A stretch of DNA of 64,000 bases. It comes from Antarcticibacterium flavum. Its GTDB lineage: Bacteria; Bacteroidota; Bacteroidia; Flavobacteriales; Flavobacteriaceae. Location: the NCBI RefSeq assembly GCF_006159205.1, contig NZ_CP040812.1, forward strand, positions 3,720,001-3,784,000. The letters are read 5' to 3'. This document shows, in pieces, positions 1 through 7,999 of this stretch; positions within the stretch are counted from its first letter, which is position 1, and the number at the start of each line of letters is the position of its first letter. Under the pieces are notes generated by a model, which was not told where the DNA came from, did no database searches, and saw only the letters and a program-made list of their open reading frames with translations. A program made the translations under genes and the position numbers.

Positions 1-24
1 GGGATCAGCCTGTAAAAAATTTGG

Positions 25-54
25 TATAAAAAAAGCCCCGCGATTGCGGGGCTT
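25..54 (-). terminator. Rho-independent terminator of the OmpA-like gene
   Basis: A 9-bp perfect GC-rich stem (33-41 with 46-54) closes a GATT loop. Read on the minus strand it is followed by a run of seven T. It lies about 25 bases past the stop of the OmpA-like gene. Confidence 0.85.
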
Positions 55-77
55 AATTTGTGCAGAATAATCTACAA

Positions 78-911
78 TTATTTAGCGCTTTCCATTCCTT
101 GCTCGATCAGGTCATAGAACTGGTCGATCTTTGGAAGAATAACGATTCTTGTTCTTCTGTTCTTGGCACGTCCTTCAGCATTAGCATTGCTTGCTACAGG
201 GATGTAGTAGCTTCTTCCTGCTGCAGTCATTCTTTCTGGTGGAACACCAAAGTCATTTTGAAGTGTTCTTACTACAGAGGTAGCACGCTTCACACTTAGA
301 TCCCAGTTATCTTCGATAACAGCAGTTTTAATTGCCTGGTCATCTGTGTGTCCTTCAACCATAAACTCGATGTTTGGCCTGTTCTTTACTACAGTAGCAA
401 CTTTCCCAAGTACTTCTTTAGCACGGTTGGTTAAGTTCCAACGCCCACTTTCAAATAAAAGTTTATCTGAAATAGATACGTAAACAACTCCTTTTTCAAC
501 ATTGATCTCGATGTCCTCATCGGCCATGTTACCAAGCACACCTTTAAGACTTGTAACCAAAGCAAGGGTTACAGAATCCTTCTTGGTGATAGCATCCTGC
601 ATACGCTGGATCTTCATGTCTTTTTCCTTGATGCTTTCTAAAGAACGCTCAAGGTTCTCAGCTTCTTTCTTAGACAATGTGGCAAGGTCACCTACATTGT
701 TCAATAGAGCGGCATTTTGATTGTTTAGGGTATTGATTTGTTGACCCAGGCGGTCTTTTTCATCCAAACAAGAATTCAATTTAACTGTAGCAGTGTTAAG
801 CTGATCTCTGGTTTCTCTGTGTTGGGCTTCCAGTTCGGCATATTTCTTTTGTGAAACACAAGAAGAAAGCAAAAGTGCCGCAGTAGCCGATAAAAGCATG
901 ATTTTCTTCAT
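78..911 (-). CDS. OmpA family lipoprotein
   Basis: Outer-membrane or periplasmic lipoprotein of 277 residues that probably tethers the outer membrane to peptidoglycan. The N-terminus is a lipoprotein signal ending LLLSSC (Cys18). Residues about 20-115 are rich in Glu, Lys, Gln and Leu and look like a coiled coil. Residues about 150-265 are an OmpA/MotB C-terminal peptidoglycan-binding domain: the stretch EGHTDD, the later NWDLSVKRA and the terminal NRRTRI match the family's diaminopimelate-binding pattern. It is a single-gene unit with its own terminator. No beta-barrel domain is present, so it is Pal/MotB-like rather than a true OmpA porin. Confidence 0.9.
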   Translation of the reverse strand: MKKIMLLSATAALLLSSCVSQKKYAELEAQHRETRDQLNTATVKLNSCLDEKDRLGQQINTLNNQNAALLNNVGDLATLSKKEAENLERSLESIKEKDMKIQRMQDAITKKDSVTLALVTSLKGVLGNMADEDIEINVEKGVVYVSISDKLLFESGRWNLTNRAKEVLGKVATVVKNRPNIEFMVEGHTDDQAIKTAVIEDNWDLSVKRATSVVRTLQNDFGVPPERMTAAGRSYYIPVASNANAEGRAKNRRTRIVILPKIDQFYDLIEQGMESAK

Positions 912-946
912 AATTGGTATTATTATAATTAATTGTTAGAACTTCT

Positions 947-954
947 CAAAGTTA
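947..954 (-). promoter_or_regulatory. Candidate -7 box for the OmpA-like gene
   Basis: The minus strand reads TAACTTTG, matching the Bacteroidota -7 consensus TAnnTTTG, about 36 bases before the start codon. No TTG lies at the usual 19-21 base spacing, so the call is weak. Confidence 0.3.
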
Positions 955-993
955 TCAAATCTAGTGCCAATAACATAGTTTTTGGCCATAAAC

Positions 994-1986
994 TTAAAAA
1001 TGAGAAAATTTTTTTTCTCCCTTTAAAAAGTAACTGCAAACAACGGAATTTTTTGAAAAATATCGGGTGTTTTTTACAACTTTTTTTCGCTCCCGCAGCA
1101 GCAGCAGCAGCCGTTTGTAGAAATTTAAGTGCGCTTTGAAAACAGCTGTAAAATGGGCGGTTTTACCCTGGAAGAGGAACATCATTGCAGCCACTCCATC
1201 CAGGATCATTCTCACAAAAATTGTCCACACCAGCTGGTGGGAGGGTAAATTCTTAACCAAATTGTAAAGACTGTTCCTAAAGTTATAAAAAGTCTTGCGT
1301 GGGTGCATGGAATTTAAAGTGGCCCCACCCACATGATATACTATTGATGAAGAGGTGTATTTTATCTTATACCCTAAATTCTTCAGCCGCCAGCAAAGAT
1401 CGATCTCTTCCTGGTGCGCAAAGTAATTCTCATCCAGGGCCCCGGCTTCATAATACCGATCTTTCCTAATTGCCAGACAGGCACCGCTGGCCCAAAAGAT
1501 CTCAGTTTCATCATCATATTGACCTTCATCTTTTTCAAGCGTCGTAAAAATCCTTCCGCGGCAATAGGGATATCCAAACCTGTCAATAAATCCTCCCGCT
1601 GCCCCGGCATATTCAAAATACTCAGGTCTTTTATAATCCAGGATCTTGGGCTGTACCACAGCAACAGCAGGATCTTTTTGAAAGACCACTTTTATCCCCT
1701 CCAGCCAGTGTGGTGTCACCTGTACATCACTGTTTAGCAGGATGAAAATATCTTCAGGTACCTTAGCCAGGGCATCATTATATCCCTTTGCGTAGCCCCC
1801 GTTTATTTCATTCTGAATGATCTCCACTTCAGGAAAGTTTTCCTTGACGTATTTGACTGACGTATCTGTGGAGGCATTATCGGCAACATACACCCGTGCA
1901 TCAGCTGAATATTTTACGACATCGGGAAGGAACCGCTTCAAAAGTTCAAGGCCATTCCAGTTTAAAATAACTACACCTATGGTCAT
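994..1986 (-). CDS. Glycosyltransferase family 2 protein
   Basis: GT-A fold glycosyltransferase (330 residues), probably adding sugars to a surface polysaccharide or lipid carrier. The N-terminus VVILNWNG followed by an ADNASTD segment is the typical nucleotide-sugar binding start of GT2 rhamnosyl/galactosyl-type enzymes. ILLNSDVQV near residue 85 supplies the DxD-like metal site, and a W-ASGACLAIRK segment near 165 and EEIDLCWR near 193 fit the acceptor side. A hydrophobic patch near 265-275 may touch the membrane. The last 30 residues are encoded in A/T homopolymer-rich DNA and do not look like a conserved tail. Substrate unknown. Confidence 0.85.
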   Translation of the reverse strand: MTIGVVILNWNGLELLKRFLPDVVKYSADARVYVADNASTDTSVKYVKENFPEVEIIQNEINGGYAKGYNDALAKVPEDIFILLNSDVQVTPHWLEGIKVVFQKDPAVAVVQPKILDYKRPEYFEYAGAAGGFIDRFGYPYCRGRIFTTLEKDEGQYDDETEIFWASGACLAIRKDRYYEAGALDENYFAHQEEIDLCWRLKNLGYKIKYTSSSIVYHVGGATLNSMHPRKTFYNFRNSLYNLVKNLPSHQLVWTIFVRMILDGVAAMMFLFQGKTAHFTAVFKAHLNFYKRLLLLLRERKKVVKNTRYFSKNSVVCSYFLKGEKKFSHF

Positions 1987-2052
1987 CTATTTTAATTAAA
2001 AATTTGCAGCAGGCTAGAACTGCCAAATGTAAAGAGAATTATTTGATAAGAC

Positions 2053-2508
2053 TTATGTGGCCTTCCCGGTATATGACGGAAGGTCCCGCAGGAAGATGTA
2101 TTTTTCTTTTTCATAGTCCATCTGGCATATAAAATGATCGAGGCCGTTGGTGACCAAAAGATAATTTGCCCGTAACCGCATGTTATACCGTGCGATCTGG
2201 TCAAAGGTGGCCTGGGTGATGGGGACTTCCGGTGCCTTGCATTCCACTATTATATGTATTTCCCCCTCAGGGTTGAAAACAACCACATCATAACGCTTAA
2301 GCATTTTCCCAATTTTCAATTGTTTCTCCACATTGATGAGGCTAAGGGGATAAGATTTCTCCCTTTTTAAAAATTGTACCGTATGAAGCCTCACCCATTC
2401 TTCAGGAGTGAGGATTACAAACTTTTTCCTTATTTCATCAAAAGCTGCTATTTTATTTTCGCTATTTTTGAAGCGAAATGAATAATTGGGAAAATTCAAT
2501 TGTTGCAT
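2053..2508 (-). CDS. Solitary HsdR-N-like (type I restriction R protein N-terminal) domain protein
   Basis: A protein of about 151 residues when started at the ATG at 2506-2508 (MQQLNFP...). The longer reading frame back to 2652 would overlap the divergent holA and is unlikely. The core has VVFNPEGEIHIIVECKAP, the D...E-x-K pattern of the restriction-nuclease fold found at the N-terminus of type I restriction HsdR subunits. There is no helicase domain, no HsdM/HsdS neighbour, and the length is that of the stand-alone family seen next to holA in Bacteroidota. A nuclease fold is therefore likely, but true restriction activity is not implied. Confidence 0.8.
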   Translation of the reverse strand: MQQLNFPNYSFRFKNSENKIAAFDEIRKKFVILTPEEWVRLHTVQFLKREKSYPLSLINVEKQLKIGKMLKRYDVVVFNPEGEIHIIVECKAPEVPITQATFDQIARYNMRLRANYLLVTNGLDHFICQMDYEKEKYIFLRDLPSYTGKAT

Positions 2509-2596
2509 GGGGTCAAAATTAGCAATTTTAGTTTGACCCGCTGCCGGGAATGAAAATATAACCCCTAATTCTACATTTTCCCGTTTATACCTGCCA

Positions 2597-3601
2597 ATGG
2601 AAGAAGCACTGCAAATTGTTAAAACGATAAAACAAGGAGATATCAAACCCATTTATTTTTTAATGGGAGAGGAACCTTATTATATAGATAAAATAGCAGA
2701 TTATCTTGAGGATAACCTGCTTGCTGAAGAAGAGAAGGGTTTTAACCAAATGGTCCTGTATGGGAGGGATACCAGCATTGATGAGATCATAAGCAATGCT
2801 AAAAGATATCCTATGATGGCGCCACGGCAGGTGGTTATCATCAAGGAGGCCCAGGATCTTTCCAGGACCATTGATAAACTGGAAAAATATGCTGAAAATC
2901 CCCAGGAAACCACAACCCTTGTGTTCTGTTATAAATATAAAAAGCTGGATAAGCGCAAAAAGGTCTATAAGCTCATTGCCAAAAAAGGGGTGATGTTTGA
3001 AGGGAAGAAGTTATATGAAAACCAGGTGCCAGACTGGATCCAGAAAACATTAAAATCCCGGAATTACCAAATAGCTCCCAAAGCGGCCCAAATGCTGGTG
3101 GAATTCCTGGGAATAGAACTTGGCAAGATCGATAATGAATTACAAAAGTTGCAACTCATAGTTCCTGAAGGATCCCTCATCACCCCCGAACTTATTGAGG
3201 AAAATATAGGGATCTCCAAAGATTTCAATAATTTTGAGCTCAGGAAAGCCCTGGGTGAAAGGGATGTAGTGAAGGCTCACCAAATCGTCAACTATTTTTC
3301 CCAGAACCCAAAGGATAATCCAATGGTGGTAACCGTCTCCCTGTTATATGGATATTTTTCCCAGATACTGCAATACCATGGGCTGGGGGATAAATCAAAG
3401 GCCAATGTTGCAAAAATACTGAAGGTAAACCCTTATTTCGTAAATGATTATGTAATTGCCGCGCGTAATTATCCAATGAAAAAAGCGAGTTATGCTGTTG
3501 GGTATTTACGGGAAGCCGATGTGAAGGGTAAAGGCGTTGGGGCCGCGAATGTTCCACAGGGAGATCTTTTAAAAGAACTTCTGGTAAAAATTATGGCTTA
3601 A
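2597..3601 (+). CDS. holA: DNA polymerase III subunit delta
   Basis: Clamp-loader delta subunit (334 residues), which opens the beta sliding clamp during replication. PIYFLMGEEPYYIDKI near the N-terminus, the APRQVVIIKEAQ strand near residue 75, FCYKYKKLDKRKK near 110, and the GIELGKIDNELQKL helix near 175 are typical of HolA; the C-terminal helical collar follows with ISKDFNNFELRKAL. Length is usual for the family. It is divergent from the HsdR-N-like gene and its stop codon overlaps the menA start by one base (TAATG), which suggests translational coupling. Confidence 0.93.
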   Translation: MEEALQIVKTIKQGDIKPIYFLMGEEPYYIDKIADYLEDNLLAEEEKGFNQMVLYGRDTSIDEIISNAKRYPMMAPRQVVIIKEAQDLSRTIDKLEKYAENPQETTTLVFCYKYKKLDKRKKVYKLIAKKGVMFEGKKLYENQVPDWIQKTLKSRNYQIAPKAAQMLVEFLGIELGKIDNELQKLQLIVPEGSLITPELIEENIGISKDFNNFELRKALGERDVVKAHQIVNYFSQNPKDNPMVVTVSLLYGYFSQILQYHGLGDKSKANVAKILKVNPYFVNDYVIAARNYPMKKASYAVGYLREADVKGKGVGAANVPQGDLLKELLVKIMA

Positions 3602-4503
3602 TGGTAAATATAGGCTCCTGGGTAAGTGCAGCCCGTTTAAGGACACTCCCTTTATCCATATCTGGTATCATAGTAGGGACTACTATAGCGGCACAGCAGG
3701 GTTATTTTAATATTGCGGTTTTTAGTCTGGCTCTGGGTACCACCCTTGGATTACAAATACTTTCAAATTTTGCCAATGATTATGGAGATGGGGTAAAGGG
3801 TACAGATAATGAAGACCGGGTTGGACCAGCCAGGGCCTTGCAAAGCGGACTAATAAGCCGCAGAGAAATGAAGCAGGGGATCGTTATTACTGCATTGGTC
3901 ACTCTCATACTTGCTTTGTTACTTATCTACACAGCTTTTGGCGGTGAGAATTTTTTATATGCGATCATCTTCTTTTTATTAGGGCTTGGTGCTATAGCTG
4001 CAGCTATTAAATATACTGTTGGGAACAATGCGTATGGGTACAGAGGAATGGGGGATATTTTTGTCTTTCTTTTCTTTGGGCTTGTTGCGGTTTTTGGATC
4101 CTATTTTTTATATGCGATGCAGCTGGACTGGAAGGTGTTCCTGCCTGCAGCCGCGATTGGTTTTCTAAGTGCAGGGGTACTTAACCTTAATAATATGAGG
4201 GACAGGGCCAGTGATCAAAAGGCAGGAAAGAATACCCTGGTGGTTCTACTCGGGGAGGAAAATGCAAAGAATTATCATTACGCCCTTATTATTGCTGCGG
4301 TCTTGTTTATGGTAATATACTCTGTACTTACGGCCGCAGAGTGGAATGATATCTTATATGTAATAGCGTTTATTCCGCTTTTTTTACATTTGAAAAGAGT
4401 AGTGCAAAATGAAAACCCTATGTTGCTGGATCCTGAGCTAAAAATTCTTGCTCTCACGACTTTCTTACTTTCGGTTTTGTTTGCGGCAGGATTATTCTTC
4501 TAG
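3601..4503 (+). CDS. menA: 1,4-dihydroxy-2-naphthoate polyprenyltransferase
   Basis: Membrane prenyltransferase (300 residues) that attaches the polyprenyl tail to dihydroxynaphthoate, giving demethylmenaquinone. It shows about eight hydrophobic segments and both UbiA-family aspartate motifs: NFANDYGDGVKGTD (residues 56-69) and NNMRDRASDQKAGKNT near 197-212. Its start overlaps the holA stop. The stop codon is followed after one base by the left inverted repeat of a small cassette. menC and menE lie downstream on the same strand, supporting a menaquinone role. Confidence 0.92.
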   Translation: MVNIGSWVSAARLRTLPLSISGIIVGTTIAAQQGYFNIAVFSLALGTTLGLQILSNFANDYGDGVKGTDNEDRVGPARALQSGLISRREMKQGIVITALVTLILALLLIYTAFGGENFLYAIIFFLLGLGAIAAAIKYTVGNNAYGYRGMGDIFVFLFFGLVAVFGSYFLYAMQLDWKVFLPAAAIGFLSAGVLNLNNMRDRASDQKAGKNTLVVLLGEENAKNYHYALIIAAVLFMVIYSVLTAAEWNDILYVIAFIPLFLHLKRVVQNENPMLLDPELKILALTTFLLSVLFAAGLFF

Positions 4504-4504
4504 C

Positions 4505-5018
4505 CTGTTGGCAAATATTATTAACAAACAATGAAAAGACATCTTACTTTATTATTTATCGCCATTTCTACAATAATTTATGCACAAGATTCTTTAGAAT
4601 TAGAAGAAGTAAATTATGCCGGAAAAACAATCCAACTTAAAGAAAATTGCAAGAAAAATTCAGAGACAGAAGTTAGGTGTAACGGATCATCGACGCAATG
4701 GAGATATTTAGAAAATGAAATGGAGGGAATGGGTAAGATTATTACTGAACAACTTTTAAGTCAATACCAAAGTGATCCTAATTTTATAGACAAAACAGAA
4801 ATAAAAATGAATTCCTTTGGTTCTGAATTAACAGGGTATAAATTTCAATTTTTAAGAGAAGATAAGAGTATTTATTTCATTGCTTTAACTGGAAAAGTAA
4901 AGGAAACTGCGATAATAATGTATTTTGGAGCAATGCACGATATAAAAGAAACTTCGGATTTAAATCAATTCCAAAGACAAATTCTTTCAGTCGAGTAAAT
5001 TAAGACATTTGCCAACAG
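4505..5018. mobile_element. Putative small cassette bounded by 12-bp inverted repeats
   Basis: CTGTTGGCAAAT at 4505-4516 is exactly inverted at 5007-5018 (ATTTGCCAACAG). The pair encloses one AT-rich ORF with only 14 bases before its start and 8 after its stop. The left repeat begins one base after the menA stop codon, as expected for an insertion that spared the host gene. No transposase or integrase is present and no target duplication is evident, so mobility is inference. Confidence 0.45.
4531..4998 (+). CDS. Orphan secreted protein in the IR-bounded cassette
   Basis: A 155-residue protein not recognised as any family. The first 18 residues (MKRHLTLLFIAISTIIYA, then Q) are a clear Sec signal peptide. 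The mature part is hydrophilic, holds two cysteines (near residues 39 and 49, possibly a disulfide) and ends with an aromatic, beta-rich stretch. Hand counts in three 60-base lines give about 23-32 percent GC against about 40 percent in the next gene, so base use differs from the neighbours. It is fully contained between 12-bp inverted repeats, suggesting acquisition as a unit. Function unknown. Confidence 0.7.
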   Translation: MKRHLTLLFIAISTIIYAQDSLELEEVNYAGKTIQLKENCKKNSETEVRCNGSSTQWRYLENEMEGMGKIITEQLLSQYQSDPNFIDKTEIKMNSFGSELTGYKFQFLREDKSIYFIALTGKVKETAIIMYFGAMHDIKETSDLNQFQRQILSVE

Positions 5019-5049
5019 CAATTAAAAACCATGCTTGATTTGGTCTTGA

Positions 5050-5145
5050 ATCGAAAGCCCGTGCTCCCTGGCAACGCCTTATTGCCTTACGGACCTTCAC
5101 GCACGCCAGCTCGCACAGTTTTCATACGGGACGTTTTGTTTAACA
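5050..5145. other. GC-rich foldable tract beside the cassette
   Basis: This non-coding stretch is clearly GC-richer than the AT-rich ORF beside it. GTGC 5061-5064 can pair with GCAC 5113-5116, CTGGC 5068-5072 with GCCAG 5105-5109, GGCAA with TTGCC at the apex, and CCCGT 5058-5062 with ACGGG 5126-5130 as an outer alternative. The arrangement is an imperfect palindrome like an integron attC or a structured RNA, but consensus R'/R'' core sites are not convincingly present. The rest of the 220-base spacer (4999-5218) holds nothing else that I can identify. Confidence 0.4.
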
Positions 5146-5218
5146 AAAAAATATTATCTGTAGGACAAAAAGTTTCTGCTCAATGCTTAAATTTATAGCA
5201 AACCAAAAAAATTAAGAC

Positions 5219-5899
5219 ATGAAGATCACTTTCTACGGGCACAATACCTTCGGGATAAAAATTGGGGATATCAATCTTCTGGTAGACCCCTTTATCACCG
5301 GGAACGAAAACTCTAAAGACAAGATTGATATAAATGATCTAAAGGCAGATTACATCCTTCTTACCCACGCGCACCAGGACCACATCCTGGATGCGGAAGC
5401 CATAGCCAAAAATACTGGTGCGATTATAGTAAGCAACTTTGAGATAGCCACCCATTATGAAAACAAGGGATTTGAAGTGCATCCTATGAATCACGGCGGC
5501 AGCTGGGATTTTGATTTTGGAACGGTAAAATATGTCAATGCCATTCACACCAGTTCTTTTCCAGATGGAAGTTACGGAGGGCAACCCGGCGGATTTGTAA
5601 TTGAGAGTGAGCATAAGAATATTTACATAGCAGGAGATACTGCGCTAACTATGGACATGAAATTGATCCCAATGAGGACCAATCTCGACCTGGCAATCCT
5701 TCCAATAGGAGATAATTTCACTATGGGCATTGAGGATGCCATTGTAGCCAGCGATTTCGTGGAATGCGATAAGATCATAGGCTGCCATTATGATACTTTT
5801 GGATATATTGAAATAGATCACGAAGAGGCCAAAAGAAAATTTTATGAAAAGGGAAAAGATCTTATGTTGCTGGAAATAGGAGAAAGTATTGAACTTTAA
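5219..5899 (+). CDS. UPF0173-type metal-dependent hydrolase
   Basis: Metallo-beta-lactamase fold hydrolase (226 residues, cytoplasmic, no signal). The zinc motif THAHQDH is at residues 49-55, an early GHNTF and VDPF pair (residues 7-11 and 23-26) is typical of the UPF0173/UlaG-like branch, IAGDTALT near 138 supplies the bridging aspartate, and GCHYDTF near 191 the last histidine. Length is the usual 225-230. The natural substrate of this branch is unknown. It sits between the cassette and menC, without an obvious menaquinone role. Confidence 0.88.
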   Translation: MKITFYGHNTFGIKIGDINLLVDPFITGNENSKDKIDINDLKADYILLTHAHQDHILDAEAIAKNTGAIIVSNFEIATHYENKGFEVHPMNHGGSWDFDFGTVKYVNAIHTSSFPDGSYGGQPGGFVIESEHKNIYIAGDTALTMDMKLIPMRTNLDLAILPIGDNFTMGIEDAIVASDFVECDKIIGCHYDTFGYIEIDHEEAKRKFYEKGKDLMLLEIGESIEL

Positions 5900-5948
5900 A
5901 ATTTTTCCACTATTTTTCCCGTCACGAATGTGACAAAGCTTTTATTTA

Positions 5949-6983
5949 ATGCAGGCAACATACCATAAGTATATATTAAATTTTAAACGCCCCAGCGGAA
6001 CTTCGCGGGGCGTTCTTAATAATAAGGAGACCTGGTTCCTAATCCTGGAACAGGATGGCCGGCGCGGCATAGGCGAGTGCGGGATATTGCGCTCCCTTAG
6101 CATTGATGACAGGCCAGATTATGAGGATAAACTTCGCTGGGTTTGTGACAATATAGATTTAGGTGAAAATGTGCTGTGGGAGCAACTTCGGGAATTCCCC
6201 AGCATCCAATTTGGAGTCGAAATGGCCTTCAGGTCCCTGGAAGCCTCCAGTCCTTTTATTCTTTTCCCTTCAGCTTTTACTGAAGGGAGGGAAGCAATCC
6301 CTATCAACGGGCTTGTATGGATGGGAAAGAAGGAGTACATGAAGCAGCAAATCGAAGAAAAGATTTCAGCAGGATTTAGTTGTATTAAAATGAAAATTGG
6401 GGCTATAGATTTTCAAGCTGAATTGGAGCTGCTAAAATATATTCGTTCACAATTTACTGCTGAAGAGATCGAACTACGGGTAGATGCAAATGGCGCCTTC
6501 TCCCCGGCTGAAGCATTGGAGAAGCTAAAAAGATTAAGCCAATTTAACATCCACAGTATAGAGCAGCCCATAAAACAAGGCAACTGGGCTGTAATGGCAG
6601 ATCTTTGCGAGAACACTCCCATTCCCATAGCCCTGGATGAGGAATTAATAGGAATTACAGATGTAACTAAAAAAGTCGAATTGCTACAAACTATAAGTCC
6701 GCAATACCTCATTTTTAAGCCCAGCCTCATTGGCGGAATTAGGGGAACCGGGGAATGGATAGATCTGGCTGCACAGGAAAAGATCGACTGGTGGGTAACC
6801 AGTGCCCTGGAAAGCAATGTGGGGTTAAATGCCATAAGCCAGTGGACCTTTACCACCGGTAACCAAATGCCGCAGGGCCTGGGAACCGGGGGATTGTATA
6901 CCAATAATTTTGAAAGTCCGTTGCAGGTGAAACAAGGAAAAATAAGCTATGATCCAAAATCCTCCTGGGATTTTAATTTATAA
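5949..6983 (+). CDS. menC: o-succinylbenzoate synthase
   Basis: Enolase-superfamily dehydratase (344 residues) making o-succinylbenzoate from SHCHC in menaquinone synthesis. Superfamily residues are in order: KMKIG (catalytic lysine) near 147, DANGAF (first metal aspartate) near 178, IEQP (glutamate) near 203, LDEELIG (aspartate) near 230, and FKPSLIGGI (second catalytic lysine) near 256. Dipeptide epimerases share this layout, but the menA and menE genes nearby favour MenC. Start ATG at 5949 leaves 49 bases after the preceding gene. Confidence 0.88.
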   Translation: MQATYHKYILNFKRPSGTSRGVLNNKETWFLILEQDGRRGIGECGILRSLSIDDRPDYEDKLRWVCDNIDLGENVLWEQLREFPSIQFGVEMAFRSLEASSPFILFPSAFTEGREAIPINGLVWMGKKEYMKQQIEEKISAGFSCIKMKIGAIDFQAELELLKYIRSQFTAEEIELRVDANGAFSPAEALEKLKRLSQFNIHSIEQPIKQGNWAVMADLCENTPIPIALDEELIGITDVTKKVELLQTISPQYLIFKPSLIGGIRGTGEWIDLAAQEKIDWWVTSALESNVGLNAISQWTFTTGNQMPQGLGTGGLYTNNFESPLQVKQGKISYDPKSSWDFNL

Positions 6984-6991
6984 TTATCAAT

Positions 6992-7933
6992 ATGTATATA
7001 CAACAAGCATTTAAATATCAATATGAATTTTGGCGGTACCTGGTAGGGATCTTTGTGGTGATCGCAGCTGTTTTTGCCGGTCAAATGCCCTTATTGGTCG
7101 CGGTTTTTCTAAAAGCAGGTTTCGACCTTGAAGGAATGGATGAGACCCAGGTCATGCAGGTCCTGGATTCAAACCTTTCCCTGTTTCTTATGCTGCTTAC
7201 CTTTGCGGTAGCACTGGTAGGGCTTTTGTTTGCAGTAAAATTTATTCACAGCCAGCCTTTTACTGCTCTTACCACTGCAAGGAAAAAGATAGACTGGAGC
7301 AGGTTCTTCTTTGCATTTGGACTGGTTGCCGTCTTTTCAATTTCGGTTACTTTATTTGATTATTTCACGAACCCTGAAGATTATGTAGTCAATTTCCAGC
7401 CAACACCATTTTTTATTATGCTTGCCATAGCTGTGGTCATGGTGCCACTGCAAACCAGTTTTGAGGAATATTTTTTTCGGGGATATTTAATGCAGGGGCT
7501 TGGAACCCTGGTTCGCAACAGGTGGGTTCCACTTTTTATTACCTCGGTAATTTTCGGCGGGCTTCATTTTTTCAATCCTGAGGTTACCAAACTTGGTAAT
7601 ATTATAATGATCTACTACATAGGAACCGGATTCCTGCTGGGCATCATGACACTTATGGATGACGGGCTGGAGCTGGCCCTGGGATTTCATGCAGGAAATA
7701 ACCTTATAACTGCCGTACTTGTTACGGCAGACTGGACTGCATTTCAAACCAATTCAGTCTTAAAAGATATTTCTGAGCCTTCTGCAGGCCTGGATGTTAT
7801 AATCCCTGTTTTGGTGATATACCCTATTTTCCTCTTTATTATGGCGAGAAAATATAACTGGAAAAATTGGGGACAAAGGCTTTTCGGGAAAGTAGAAAAG
7901 CCCGAAGTGTTAAAACCTTCAGAATTAGGTTAA
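6992..7933 (+). CDS. CPBP family intramembrane metalloprotease
   Basis: CAAX-protease/bacteriocin-processing (Abi) family membrane protein (313 residues, about eight hydrophobic segments). The family motifs are present: EExxxR at E158-E159 to R163 (FEEYFFRGY), the second-motif histidine H192 (GLHFFNP) and the third-motif H233 (FHAGNN). Eight bases separate it from menC and it is followed by menE, so it is probably co-transcribed with the menaquinone genes, although no functional link is established. Possible roles are prenyl-protein or peptide processing; the substrate is unknown. Confidence 0.88.
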   Translation: MYIQQAFKYQYEFWRYLVGIFVVIAAVFAGQMPLLVAVFLKAGFDLEGMDETQVMQVLDSNLSLFLMLLTFAVALVGLLFAVKFIHSQPFTALTTARKKIDWSRFFFAFGLVAVFSISVTLFDYFTNPEDYVVNFQPTPFFIMLAIAVVMVPLQTSFEEYFFRGYLMQGLGTLVRNRWVPLFITSVIFGGLHFFNPEVTKLGNIIMIYYIGTGFLLGIMTLMDDGLELALGFHAGNNLITAVLVTADWTAFQTNSVLKDISEPSAGLDVIIPVLVIYPIFLFIMARKYNWKNWGQRLFGKVEKPEVLKPSELG

Positions 7934-7999
7934 GGATTTTCGTACATTTTGTTAAATTTAGAAATTCATGCTAATAACCTTTGCTATACGAGGAAGAAT

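Noticed and set aside
1096..1112. CAG/CTG trinucleotide run as a separate microsatellite
   Set aside because: It codes for five leucines within the GT2 gene and is too short to call a separate element.
5010..5144. True integron attC site
   Set aside because: The palindrome is suggestive, but TGCCAAC and GTTTAAC do not fit the RYYYAAC and GTTRRRY core pair in the required orientation, and no integron integrase is in the window.
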